This document shows positions 33,265 to 43,814 of a stretch of 64,000 bases of DNA, piece after piece; within the stretch, counting starts at the first letter, position 1; each line of letters starts with the position of its first letter. The stretch is from the NCBI GenBank assembly GCA_037447605.1, contig CM074808.1, forward strand, positions 823,665 through 887,664. The letters run 5' to 3'. Source of the stretch: Zygnema circumcarinatum. Its lineage: Eukaryota > Streptophyta > Zygnematophyceae > Zygnematales > Zygnemataceae. Both the position numbers and the translations under genes were made by a program. The notes beneath the pieces were generated by a model. It was not told the origin of the DNA. It was given only the letters and a program-made list of their open reading frames with translations, and searched no databases.

Positions 33265-36200
33265 ATGGCATTTAGATATGGTAAAGGAGATGTCCGTACT
33301 GCTGTATTTGAAAGACCCCGTCCAGTTGATTTGGATCGCGGGCGAGCAGAGGAAGTAAGTCGCTTGGATCGCCCCCGGGAACTTAGTGAGCGTGATCGAC
33401 GAGATCGAGAGGTCGAGCGGTTTGATCGAAGGAGAGGGCCTCGCTCTCGCACGCGCTCTCGCTCACCTCGCCGCTTTGAGCGTCGCAGAAGTCCTGAACG
33501 AGATAGAGATCATGACAGGGATCGGTTCCGTGAGCGAGAGCTTGAACGCGATCGAGAAAGGCGGTCTCCTGGAAGAGAACGGGAACGCCGCGAGAGGTTA
33601 GAACGGGAGCGTCCCTTGGACCGTGGGCGAGAGCGGGAGGTTGAGCATGTGCGAGAGAGGAGTTCTCCATCGAGGGAGAGGATAGATCGCATGAGAGATA
33701 CTGAAAGGCTACCAATAGCTGTTCCTTATGGAGGTTTCAATGGCCCTCCTGGGCCCAGCTTCAATGGGCTGAGTCGTGGAAGCGGCTTTGGCCCATCTCC
33801 AGGGTTTACCGCAGGAGGACCTGCGATGCCCGGGTTCAATGATGTCTGCTTTGTTTGCGGAGGGGTTGGCCATTTTGGACGTGACTGCCCAAGCAATCCC
33901 GAGGATTTATCAAAGCTGCGACTTCCTGGAAGGCGAGGCTCTGATGTTGACATGGGGGATCCCAACGGACGAAACAAGGGACTTCCACCAGACGATCCCA
34001 ACTTTCCAAAATGTTTCGAATGCGGCAAGAGGGGGCACGTTGCTCGGGAGGTAGGGCTTCTTGGGTGGTTGGAAACTTCGGCCAAGTGGTGCAGAACAGG
34101 CTGATAGATTCTGGTTGCATTGTGGAGATTTCAGTTATATATGGATATGATTGCATTGAAGGTAGGATATTTTTTCTTTAGGCGTGGAGAATGGACAGGC
34201 GCCGATTTGTGGAGAGCTGTGCATGAGGCTGGCTGGTATGGAATTTGGAGACCGTGGGGGGGCATCGATTCGTTCGCAATTGGCTCATCAGGGGCAGGTT
34301 CTCTGGGACACTAGTGGAGGTAGGCCAGAAAGGGGAGAGAGGCAGTGTGGGACTTGAAAGGCGGGACCTACATGGAGTCTTTGATGGAGTTACTGAATCA
34401 GCGTCTAACAGTTCTGCGAATGGGGGGTTCCTTACCATGGTAAGGCTGGCGCATTAGTTTGTGGTTGCAATGGCAGAGAATAGGCATGAGTGGGGCTTTG
34501 TTAAAGGTTGGCGGGCAGAGGAGAAAAGGTTCATGTGGAGGAAGGACGGACAGGAGGTATGTCTTAGTGGCGGGATAAGGTTCTGAAGCGCTCATATAGG
34601 GGATGCAATCCGAACAAGTTGGGCACTTCCGACCCCTGCTGCACTGCTGACCTTACCGGCATGGGTTTGACGAACTGCTGGCGAGGGATGAGGACCTCCT
34701 GGAGATTTCTTATCGCTGGAGAGGAGGCTTGGCAGTGCAAAGGAGTGCAGTATTGGTTAGGGTGACTGAGGGGTGGGGATTGGGGGCATCATTTGAGCTG
34801 GAGTTTAGTGTCCTGGCGAGGTCTTAGGCAAGATGGTGGAAAGGGGAGACAGCTTGGGGATGGAGTAAGTTTGATGTTGGGGTTTCAGCGCTGTTGGTTC
34901 TTCTCCGGCATGAGGTCTATGTAGTCTTAGAGCCAAACTGAAGGTGGGCTTCTTCTCCAGCTGAAATCAGTTATCACTGAAAGGCCTATGGAGGTTTGGC
35001 AGTTTCAAGCATGGTCGACGGAGCTAGACATGGCCCTAGTCTTAACCACGCTGTAAGCGTTTGGGACCTTGTTCGGTGCTTCATGAATCTTGCATGAGTC
35101 TCAAAGACCAAATTGTGCTAATAGAGATTGTTATTGGCTCTTTGGTTGTGTCTTATTGTGATCTGTTGAGGTTTCAGTGCCGCCTCAAGCAAGCCGGCGC
35201 TGGTCCTATTGAACAACGCTGTTACAACTGTGGCTCCATTGGTCACATCGCAAGAGACTGCCCGAATCGAAATGCAGCAGATGGACCACTGCCTCCTCAT
35301 CATGTCGACATGCCTCCTCCAAGTGGACCACCTCGTGCTGCACCTGGTGGCGTGATTAGTGGCGAAGCGTGCTATAACTGCGGTAGGCCGGGCCATTTCG
35401 CTAGAGAGTGTCCCGCTAAGTTTGGGCCACCAGCAATGGGTCCTTCTCCTATTATGGACCGTTGGTTGGGTGGAATGCCAAGACCTGGCCCTATGGGCCG
35501 GGGTATGGGCTTTGGAGGAATGGGGTTCAGTACCCTTGGTTTTGGAGGCGTTGGTCCTGGAGGCATGAGCGCAGGTGCAGCTGAGGGCTGCTATGAGTGC
35601 GGCCATATGGGGCATTTTGCTCGCGAAGTAAGCAATCGCTGCTGTTATTAACATGTAGAGAAAACAGGAGGAAAGAATGTCCAGACAAGGAGCTTTCATT
35701 CATCATTCAATGTATGCTGTTCACCTGAAGAGACTGTTGACGGAAGTTGCATGTCCTGGTTGTGGGTCATGATGGGCGGATGCTTGGAAACAGTGCCCGG
35801 TGAGATCACGCAGACTCGCAGAAAGGGCTGCTGCAGCAGCACACGCAGGAGGGGGAGCAGGTGGTAGTGGGGGAGAGGGCCGCCGAATTGCGTCCTCGGC
35901 GATTCGGCACAGTGCGGGTGGTGGACGTGCTGAGGAAGCCAAGCTGAACAACGAGCTGGAAGACTATATGAAGGTGCGGCTTGCTATCTGTTGTAGCACA
36001 CTTTTTGCCAGTTTTGGGGGCACAGGAAGTGTTGCAGGGAGCCTCTGGCAACACGACTCTGGTGGCAAAGGGCAGCTTCTTTGGTGTATGGCTGTGTCTG
36101 GGATTGACTAACGGATGCGTAAGGAGAAAAGGACGGGATTATCCTACTTGTCTTTAAAATTCTGTTGCATTGCAATATTTTCTGCATAGTTTGGCTCTAG

Positions 36201-36873
36201 TACAAAGTTCCTTGAGGTCTTTGACAGGCATGTTATCGTAGTTGAGATGGTTGTTTCGCTGGCTGGGAAGGATGTGTTCGGCTCTCGTATTTCTACTTCT
36301 ATTTGATGATGGGATTTGCATAGAACATGTTTTGGACTTTGTGGTATTGGGATCATTTTGTTTTTTCTAGACAGTCTTAGTCTAGTTCAGTCACGCTGAA
36401 TAGTTTATGGTGGTTCAGAAACGGTCCCATCATCGGAGGGATGGAGACGATGATCGCTTGGATGACCTTGAAGATGAACCGTTCGACCATCCGAAGGACG
36501 ACGGGCCAGGTAGCGACGATGGAGGTATGCTGCCAAGTCTCAATAAAGCTGCAGTTGATAAAGCAGCTGGAGCAGACGACAGAAACAGTCGTGGTCTCTG
36601 ATTTAGAACCTTAGACAAGATGAGGTAGAGTCATCATTGGAGGATGGCGATAATGACGTAGATTATAAGGCAGCTGATTCATCTCAAGTGGGTCCGGCAG
36701 GCCATGGCAGGGATCAGGAGGGTGGGAACAATGGAGCACGAACAGTGGCTGCCGGTAAGAACCTGAAAGGGGGAGCTGAAGAAGATCCAGAAGAGGCAGA
36801 AGGTGAAGGCATCTCAGGGGATGTGTACGCCGGCGAGGATAGGGACGACGATGCTGTCGATGTGGACATCTGA
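33265..36873 (+). CDS. RS/RD-rich protein with five CCHC zinc knuckles
   Basis: Five exons: 33265-34050, 35178-35627, 35794-35973, 36419-36524 and 36629-36873, 588 residues. The N-terminal 150 residues are dense in Arg-Ser, Arg-Asp and Arg-Glu pairs (SRTRSRSPRR, RDRDHDRDRF). Five zinc knuckles follow: CFVCGGVGHFGRDC, CFECGKRGHVAREC, CYNCGSIGHIARDC, CYNCGRPGHFAREC and CYECGHMGHFAREC. Introns fall in phase 0 immediately before the last Cys of knuckles 2 and 5. Gly/Met/Pro-rich linkers separate knuckles 4 and 5, and the C-terminus is acidic (EDGDNDVDY, EDRDDDAVDVDI). There is no RRM, so it is not a classical SR protein; an RNA-binding splicing or RNP factor in the nucleus is likely. The last acceptor (gaggtag at 36628) is the least certain junction. 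Confidence 0.75.
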
Positions 36874-37519
36874 TAGCCCTCCGTTGCCATTTAGATTGAG
36901 AAGCTGGACATTTGAATGGCTTAGTAATGTAAGCCATCTGTACACAATTTTGTAGACAGTTTTCAATGCCTTGAAGTCGAAACCCTTCTGCCTCCATTTT
37001 TCAAAGTATCATCGAGATACTTCTTACATTTACATGTGGATGTACTGTCCTGTGCTTGTTTACTTGTACGGTGCCATCGGCTGATTGAATGTGTGCTATC
37101 ATGAATGAAAGTATTTAAAATTACCTGATGTTTTCTTACTTCAAAAGTGCGCATGCGAACCATGCACGTTGAAAGTTGTTGGCGAGCCTACCTGGGGCAG
37201 GGTACATGCAAATCCTGTACAGTAATCTGCGGCAGACATGCAGCACACACTCCATGTCCCAGATGTTCCTTCAGAAAGTTCTGCCCTGTACGCAATAGCA
37301 GGTGAAACTACATTCAGTGATTGAGCACATGGCGTTGGTAGGAGTCTGGCAGAGTTCTCGCATTCTTTGAGAGGTTTGGAGCGATGGTGTGCGAGGCGGC
37401 TAATCCTCGTTTTGCTGCCTTCCAGCTCTGAACTCAACATCAGATTTGGGTCTGAATTGTGACGACCAAGTTGAGCTTCCCTGATCACAATTCTCCAGAC
37501 ATTAGTTCCTCCTCTAGGA

Positions 37520-37561
37520 CTGCGGCATCGTATCGTATCTGACGACGATACGATACCGCAG
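37520..37561. repeat. Hairpin of TATCGTATC sequence
   Basis: CTGCGGCATCGTATC and its reverse complement GATACGATACCGCAG (one mismatch) flank a short loop. Further GTATCG/CGATAC units continue for about 60 bases to the right. Confidence 0.7.
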
Positions 37562-37850
37562 TAGCGGAAAAATCATGAGTATGTTCGATATATTGTATCG
37601 TATTGTATTTCCCGTATCGTTTTCGCTGCTATGACGGTCGAGCTTTTGGATAAAAAGGCCGAGAATCAGTTTTCGTCACGATCATGATTTTCGTACCGTA
37701 CGAAAAAGCCCGTGAATCTGTCGTCATCGAGCAGAGGCAAGTGCCTTTATCGGTCCTTTCTCTCTGGGGAGTGACGTCATCGCCCTGAACCCCTCCTGGC
37801 GTGAGGCCCACGCAAGCCGCGCGAGATGCGACCAGGGCAGGGCTTTAGTG

Positions 37851-37866
37851 CCACGTGGGCCAATCG
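37851..37866. promoter_or_regulatory. G-box next to a CCAAT box
   Basis: CCACGTGG at 37851 followed directly by GCCAATCGG (CCAAT at 37860), about 490 bases before the NFX1-like start codon. Confidence 0.5.
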
Positions 37867-38140
37867 GCGGCCGCCAACACCTCACAAACTTGACCAGAAA
37901 GGAGTTTCCAGCTACAAACTCATATTACTGACGTCATCTCATACGTCTTTTTCCGCCAGTACCGTCCGTCTCCGTCCGAGTGAACAAATCGGATAGCTGT
38001 TCCATGTGCTAAATAGCGTAAAACGCGATTCGGCACATGTAGCCCGCCTTGCTAATGAGGAGCTATTTCCCGGCGAGGGACAGCACTTAAGGCTGCTCTT
38101 GGAGAGGCTGCAGGAGGCGGAGGGACCGCGGGAAATTATG

Positions 38141-38330
38141 GGGGGGAGGGGCGAGGAAGGGGGAGAGGGAGGGGGAGAGGGAGGGGGAGAGGGAGGGAGA
38201 GGGGGAGAGGGAGGGAGAGGGGGAGNNNNNNNNNNGAGGGAGAGAGGGAGGGAGAGGGGGAGGGAGAGGGGGAGGGAGAGAGGGAGGGAGAGGGGGAGGG
38301 AGAAGGGGAGGAGGGCGGGGAGGAAGGGCA
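38141..38330 (+). repeat. GA-rich leader of the NFX1-like gene with an assembly gap
   Basis: GGGAGAGGGAGG units fill about 190 bases and end 15 bases before the ATG at 38346. Ten Ns at 38226-38235 mark a gap whose true length is unknown; this tract is probably hard to assemble. Confidence 0.8.
38226..38235. other. Assembly gap of 10 N
   Basis: Ten ambiguous bases inside the purine tract; the repeat may be longer in the genome than shown. Confidence 0.99.
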
Positions 38331-38345
38331 CCCGCAGACACTCAT

Positions 38346-41300
38346 ATGCAGCCTCTGTTCAGACGACGGGAGGGCGGACGGCAGGATGGAGCTCCGCAGT
38401 TTGGCAGAGAGGAGGGAGAAGGGCCGTCATTGAATATGGAAGGTCTGAAAACAAATAGAGAGCAGTTTTTCCGCACAACGCATCCAAGCCCGGGGCCAAG
38501 TGCTGCGTTTCAAGAGCGGGATGTTGCTCCTAACAGACCTTTTTTTCAAGGTATGCATAAGGCAGGCAGCGATTTTTGGGAGCAGGGTACCTACTCGCAA
38601 GCACCAGGATCATCAAGTCAGCCTCCTGCCTTTGGAGGAATACTTTCGTCACGATCTTTACCGTCTCCCGACATGCTAAGAGGTAGGGACTCTGCAGGGC
38701 TTAGGTTAGGGAATAGAGAAAACTACCGTGTTCAAGTAGATTCGTTCCGCTTGGAACAAGTCCAAGGCACACAGGAAGGTGCGAGCTTGCGTGAGAACCC
38801 GGCAACGAGTGGTAGAGGAACTACCACGTGGCGGGAAGAGAGTGGCAGTAGTAGACAGTTTGACAAACATCGTCATGAGTTTAGTGAAGGGCGTGGGAGC
38901 GGGGGTAGTGCGAGAGGAAGCGGTTTCAGAGGAGGTCGGGGGTTCGGGCGAGGCGGGAGGGGTGCTGAGCAGCATCGAGAAGAGAAAAGATTAGAGGGCT
39001 TTGGAGAGGAGGGTAGTTCTAGCAGGACAGGGAGGGGGAGTGAGTTTGGGGGACGGGGCTTTGGACGTATGGGATCCATGAGGGGGGGTCGAGCCGGAGG
39101 AGAGAGGGCTCTAATGATTCCGAATACAGCTGGCGTGCGATTTGGGAGAGGTATAGACAGCAGAGAGGTTAGAGAAGACGGCATATTGGGACCCGGAGCG
39201 AGGATGTCAAAAAAGAGCGGGAGTAGCTATAGAGCAAGTACGGCTAGTGACAAGGATGGAGCTGCCGAAAGGATAGGGACAGGGGACCCCATGGTGCCTG
39301 AGCGTGTTCAGGAGATAAAGGAGAAGCTTGCAACGGGTCAGGTAGAGTGCATGATTTGCACTGACATTGTGGGTAGGGCAGCTCCTTGCTGGTCTTGTGG
39401 AAGCTGTTTCACCATCTTCCACCTGCACTGCATCCGCAAGTGGGCTATGACTCCATCTGCAGCAGTTTCAAGTGGCCCTCAAACCGACGGAGCAGCTCCG
39501 AGCTGGGGGTGCCCTGTATGCCGGAGTGCTCAGCTCGTCCAAGCCAACGATATTCATTATCGGTGTTATTGTGGGCGGGTGGGTGATCCCGATTACAACG
39601 AGTATTTTACCCCACACTCATGTGGAGAAATTTGTGGAAAGCCGCTGGACCGTACAGGTGAAGGGCTGTGCCCTCATCACTGCACTCTGAGGTGCCATCC
39701 GGGCCCTTGTTCTCACTGCACAGCCTCGGCTTTGCCTCAGAGCTGCCACTGTGGTAAGAAGCAATTTGTCCGCAGATGTGCGGAACGACTGAAGGTCGGG
39801 CTCAGCTGTGACCAGCCATGTGGAAGGTTACTTGGTTGTGGCCTCCACACTTGTACTCAAACATGTCATTCTGGACCCTGCGTTGACTGTAGGGTTTTGG
39901 TTCCCACACGTTGTTATTGTGGCAAGAAGTCGGAAGTCATGATGTGCGGACAGATAGGGCAAAGTATGGTGGCCGATGACATTGTACAAGGAGCATTTTC
40001 TTGTGGGGTTATCTGCGGAAAGGACCTGACATGTGGCAATCACAAATGTCAGAAGGTCTGCCATGATGGACCATGTAGCGAGTGTCAGCTGCTGCCAGAA
40101 AACGTCTCAACTTGTCCCTGTGGGAAAGTGTCACTATCGGTGCTTCTGCCGCCGGAAAAGGAGAGGAGAAGCTGCTTAGACCCAGTTGCCACCTGCAGTC
40201 AAATATGCAAAAAGGAACTGCCTTGTGGCCTGCATGAGTGCAAAATGCCCTGCCATAGAGGCCCCTGCAGGCCGTGTACGGTGATGGTAGAGCAGCGGTG
40301 TCGTTGTGGGGACTTTTCTCGCAATGCCCCTTGCTCTCATGTTTTTGGAGCTAATGGTACGGATGCTCGTCCTTCAGCAGCAACAGTAGAGAAGGGCCTG
40401 TTTCTTTGCGAAAAGAAGTGTGGGAAGAAGAAGAGTTGTGGCCGGCATCGTTGCAACAATCGCTGCTGTTCTGTTGGGAGAGACGGTGCGAATGAGATGT
40501 TGGAAGTCGACCCACACCTCTGCCTACTGCCCTGCGGGAAGAAGTTGCAGTGTGGGCAACATAGCTGCCAAGAGCTCTGCCATGCTGGACACTGCCCCCC
40601 TTGTTTGAACTCTGTCTTTAGTGAACTCTCTTGTGCGTGCGGTGCAACTACTGTAGCTCCTCCTCTACCATGCGGCACTCCTCCTCCCTCCTGCCTGAGA
40701 GACTGCTCTGTTCGGCAACCTTGTGGCCATCCATCCACCCATCTTTGCCACTTTGGGCCATGTCCTCCCTGCACTGTGCCTATTGCTAAATCCTGCACGG
40801 GGGGACATGTCGTGCTGAGAGGAGTTCCATGTGGGTCACGTGATATAAAATGCAACAACCGTTGTGGGGTTTTACGGAAGTGTGGCCAACACTTCTGCAA
40901 CAAGCTGTGCCACCTTCCTCCCTGCGATTCACCACGTCCGGAAGGTGCAGAGGAGAGATCAGCTGGCGATAATTCTTCTTCCTGTGGGCAGCCGTGCGGA
41001 GCACAGCGGAGAGACTGCCTACACAACTGTACGGCTCTCTGCCACCCCGGGTCGCCTTGCCCAGACTTGAGATGTCAGGTCCAAGTCATGATAATGTGTC
41101 CCTGCAATAGAATTTCAGCCAAAGTGCCATGCGATGTGGGAGGTGGCAAGGAGGCCGATTCATGGATGGTGTTGGCAAGTCTCCCTACTCCTTTACAGCC
41201 TGTAGAGGAGCGAATTCGAGTGCCTCTTGGACAGAGGCAGCTTTCATGTGACGAAGAGTGTGTGAAGATGGAGAAGAAGAGAGTACTTGCAGAGGCTTTT

Positions 41301-42263
41301 CAGCCATTGGGAGCCACTTTTGATGGTTTGGATGTTGCCTCAGGGAGCAGTTCTGCTGATCTCAGTGAGCTCGCTCGAAGGGAGCCCTTGTGGGTCGCCG
41401 GAGTTGAGGCTCGGTTGGGGGCCCTTATAGTGGGGTCTCCCAAGGGAATGCTTGGAAATGCAAAGTTTAGAGTGCATGTGTTTTCACCCATGCCAAGTAG
41501 CAAACGAGCAGCCATTCATGCTCTTGCGTGTCTTTGGAGCATGCGCTCAACTTCTGTCGGAAATGAGCCGCGACGAATGGTGGTTGTGTATACCACAACC
41601 AAGTCACGACCCCCTCCCAGAACAATCAGCAAATGCTTAGTAGCTTTACCGGGACATTCTGCCCCTCCTCCTCCTTCGTTTAATGGTGAGCTTGATTTGG
41701 ACCCTTCCACTGTAGTTGCTTTGTTAGACCTGCCAATGGAGGCAAAGGTTTCCAATCAACTTCTGCGCTTTGGGGGCGAGTGTGAACTCGTCTGGTTGGA
41801 TGATAAGAACGCTCTTGTAATCTTCGATAGTCCTGGAAGAGCTGCCACAGCTCTGCGTTACCTCGACCATGGGTCGACCTATAGAGGTGCGACCACGTGG
41901 GAGGGTCGACCTACAGTGAGAGGGAGAGGTGGGAGAAGGAGTGCGGAAGCTGGTAATGAGGCTGAGAATGCTTGGGCCGATGATCAGGGCAAAGGGAATG
42001 CCATTTCTGATGCTATCCCTAGCGGAGCATGGAGACGGGGGGGTCCGCCGATTTCTTCCACAGGAAACACCTTTTTGGCTTTAGAGCTGGCAACAGAGGA
42101 GGGAACATCTGAGGTAAAATCTGTGGAGGAGGCACGGAGGACAGGAGGAGGGGAGAATCACACGCAAGCTGTAAACAAGGAGAGGAAGCAAGAGGAAGTA
42201 ACATCTCAGCACGCCGTAGCTCCCGTTGAAGATACGGAAGAATGGGAACAGTTGGCCGAGTAG
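38346..42263 (+). CDS. NFXL1: NFX1-type zinc-finger RING protein (NFXL1-like)
   Basis: A single intronless frame of 1,305 residues. The first 310 residues are Gly/Arg/Ser-rich and disordered (GSGFRGGRGFGRGGRG). A RING-type finger lies at about 335-398 (CMICTDIVGRAAPCWSC ... CPVCRS). From about 425 to 935 there is a long series of NFX1 fingers of the form CGxxCxxxLxCGxHxCxxxCHxGPCxxC, for example CGKDLTCGNHKCQKVCHDGP and CGKKLQCGQHSCQELCHAGH. A conserved region at about 1010-1170 holds FRVHVFSPMPSSKRAAIHAL, and the tail is acidic. Plant NFXL1 is a nuclear RING protein, probably a ubiquitin ligase, involved in stress and defence gene control. Length and order fit the family (Arabidopsis NFXL1 is about 1,190 residues). 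The start follows the GA-rich tract; an earlier start across the gap cannot be excluded. Confidence 0.9.
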   Translation: MQPLFRRREGGRQDGAPQFGREEGEGPSLNMEGLKTNREQFFRTTHPSPGPSAAFQERDVAPNRPFFQGMHKAGSDFWEQGTYSQAPGSSSQPPAFGGILSSRSLPSPDMLRGRDSAGLRLGNRENYRVQVDSFRLEQVQGTQEGASLRENPATSGRGTTTWREESGSSRQFDKHRHEFSEGRGSGGSARGSGFRGGRGFGRGGRGAEQHREEKRLEGFGEEGSSSRTGRGSEFGGRGFGRMGSMRGGRAGGERALMIPNTAGVRFGRGIDSREVREDGILGPGARMSKKSGSSYRASTASDKDGAAERIGTGDPMVPERVQEIKEKLATGQVECMICTDIVGRAAPCWSCGSCFTIFHLHCIRKWAMTPSAAVSSGPQTDGAAPSWGCPVCRSAQLVQANDIHYRCYCGRVGDPDYNEYFTPHSCGEICGKPLDRTGEGLCPHHCTLRCHPGPCSHCTASALPQSCHCGKKQFVRRCAERLKVGLSCDQPCGRLLGCGLHTCTQTCHSGPCVDCRVLVPTRCYCGKKSEVMMCGQIGQSMVADDIVQGAFSCGVICGKDLTCGNHKCQKVCHDGPCSECQLLPENVSTCPCGKVSLSVLLPPEKERRSCLDPVATCSQICKKELPCGLHECKMPCHRGPCRPCTVMVEQRCRCGDFSRNAPCSHVFGANGTDARPSAATVEKGLFLCEKKCGKKKSCGRHRCNNRCCSVGRDGANEMLEVDPHLCLLPCGKKLQCGQHSCQELCHAGHCPPCLNSVFSELSCACGATTVAPPLPCGTPPPSCLRDCSVRQPCGHPSTHLCHFGPCPPCTVPIAKSCTGGHVVLRGVPCGSRDIKCNNRCGVLRKCGQHFCNKLCHLPPCDSPRPEGAEERSAGDNSSSCGQPCGAQRRDCLHNCTALCHPGSPCPDLRCQVQVMIMCPCNRISAKVPCDVGGGKEADSWMVLASLPTPLQPVEERIRVPLGQRQLSCDEECVKMEKKRVLAEAFQPLGATFDGLDVASGSSSADLSELARREPLWVAGVEARLGALIVGSPKGMLGNAKFRVHVFSPMPSSKRAAIHALACLWSMRSTSVGNEPRRMVVVYTTTKSRPPPRTISKCLVALPGHSAPPPPSFNGELDLDPSTVVALLDLPMEAKVSNQLLRFGGECELVWLDDKNALVIFDSPGRAATALRYLDHGSTYRGATTWEGRPTVRGRGGRRSAEAGNEAENAWADDQGKGNAISDAIPSGAWRRGGPPISSTGNTFLALELATEEGTSEVKSVEEARRTGGGENHTQAVNKERKQEEVTSQHAVAPVEDTEEWEQLAE

Positions 42264-42890
42264 GAGAACCACATTCCGGCATACAGAGTTTATGCGGACG
42301 TGAAGCTTTGGCTTTGGCTTTGAATTTGAGTGGAATTGTCTTGGCTTTACAAGGGCCGGTCAGTGATTGAAGGCCTCCTTAGGGTCAAGATAGCCGCGGC
42401 ACTGCTTCATGCTTGTGAGCAAAACTGGAAACTGGTTTTGCTTTTCGCATGGACTGCTTTTGAAAAATAAAAATAAAAATTGTGATAAATATCGTTCACT
42501 CACAGTTGCAATGGCGAAGGTCATCTGTCGTCCTCCATCATCACTCATAGTGAATAACTTCATGTTCCTTGTTTCTTAACTGCCATGAAATTTGACGGTT
42601 TGTGGCACTCTGATATTGTTCGTTTGGTTATTGAACCAACCCAACGACAGCTCAACCACAATCTATTTTAATAGGAACAACAGAGTATGGATTTGGCATC
42701 GATCTGACCATGGCCATTCCGTCAAACGCACATGGACTAAGTCAACATGGGGAACTACGAGGAACTGATCCCAGTGGACGTAAGGACAATAGGAAAAAGC
42801 TATGAGTTGAACTCTAGACTTCGCTTCTAGGCCCAACAGCAACAACAACAACACGACTCTAAGAGCAGCCGTGAAGGGCGCCGATGTGGG

Positions 42891-42898
42891 CCACGTGG
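42891..42898. promoter_or_regulatory. G-box upstream of the securin-like gene
   Basis: CCACGTGG followed by CGCGG, about 450 bases before the likely first exon boundary at 43343. Confidence 0.4.
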
Positions 42899-43024
42899 CG
42901 CGGAGGGAGTGCCGGAAGGCCATCGAACGGTCACCAACAACCGCCATGCCCATGCCATCCCCATTCCATCCCCATCCACCATGTAACCAGGCAGCCGACA
43001 ACGGTAACCGAAACCGTAACCTGG

Positions 43025-43131
43025 ACCGTACAGTATGTTACGCATATGCATACTGTATGATGTTGTGGTGACGCAATGTTACGCCATTGGTACCGTACAG
43101 TATGTATCGCATCGGATACATACGCGTACGG
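43025..43131. repeat. CCGTACAGTATG repeat with dyad symmetry
   Basis: Two copies of CCGTACAGTATGT about 65 bases apart, plus the inverted arms TACAGTATG / CATACTGTA at about 43029-43057 and a terminal GCGTACGG. Related to the other GTACGG clusters. Confidence 0.6.
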
Positions 43132-43814
43132 CATCCCGGAGTTCCCGGGCAACGGCCATGGCGGCGGTCCAAATTTCAAACGTTCGCCTCCGCCCTCTCC
43201 CTTCATTCTATTTTTGCTGCTCGCAAGAGGAGAGAAAAGCTGCTCTGAACTGCTTCTGTCGGAATATTATAACCCTAAACAGGCGAACCGGCGCATAATT
43301 TTCCTTTTGAAAACCATCCAAGCAGCGGTCTGAAGTGTCTCAGGTACAGACTGGTGCGATAATAAGCTGTTTGAAATCATTTGGATTTGCAAACCTCGAG
43401 ATGTCTGGATGTTAAGGAGAGGATAGGGTGTGTGTACCAGTTCTTCAACAATATGATATGGCGCAATTACCGGCAGAGGCTTTTCTGAAGTTGAATGTGA
43501 CGTTGAATTTGCAAGTGCTTTGCAGTTCTGTTTTCAAGTATTTCGCGTTTTGAATAAGGCAGGAAGTAGAGGTACGCGGGCTTGCTGTGCATATCCTTTG
43601 CGTTCTTTAGTTTACGTAATTCCATCGCCTGCATAGCTGCACTTTTTCCAGCTAATCTGCTGGCCTCAGGTTCAACTTGGGTGGTTCTGTTAGCACAAGA
43701 AATTTACTCTGCGGATTTTAGGTCGTGACATAGATATCCTAGAAGATTTCCTTACGAATTGAGTCTCAAAAAACTCAGCTCGTTTGGTTGCAGGCCTGCT
43801 CGTCAAGCTGCTTC

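Larger units (their letters stand above)
36874..38140. other. Intergenic region upstream of the NFX1-like gene
   Basis: No gene supported. Contains the CCHC gene's 3' untranslated sequence, a perfect hairpin (37520-37561), many ATCGTATCG repeats to about 37630, and promoter-type elements from about 37740 onward. Confidence 0.55.
42264..43814. other. Upstream region of the securin-like gene
   Basis: NFX1-like 3' untranslated sequence at first. A G-box lies at 42891 and a GTACAG/CCGTAC repeat at 43025. A likely 5' UTR intron runs from 43344 (CAG/gtacag) to 43793 (gttgcag). Confidence 0.5.

Noticed and set aside
37939-38341. Pro/Ser and Arg/Glu repeat frames across the gap
   Set aside because: Artifacts of the purine tract and interrupted by Ns.
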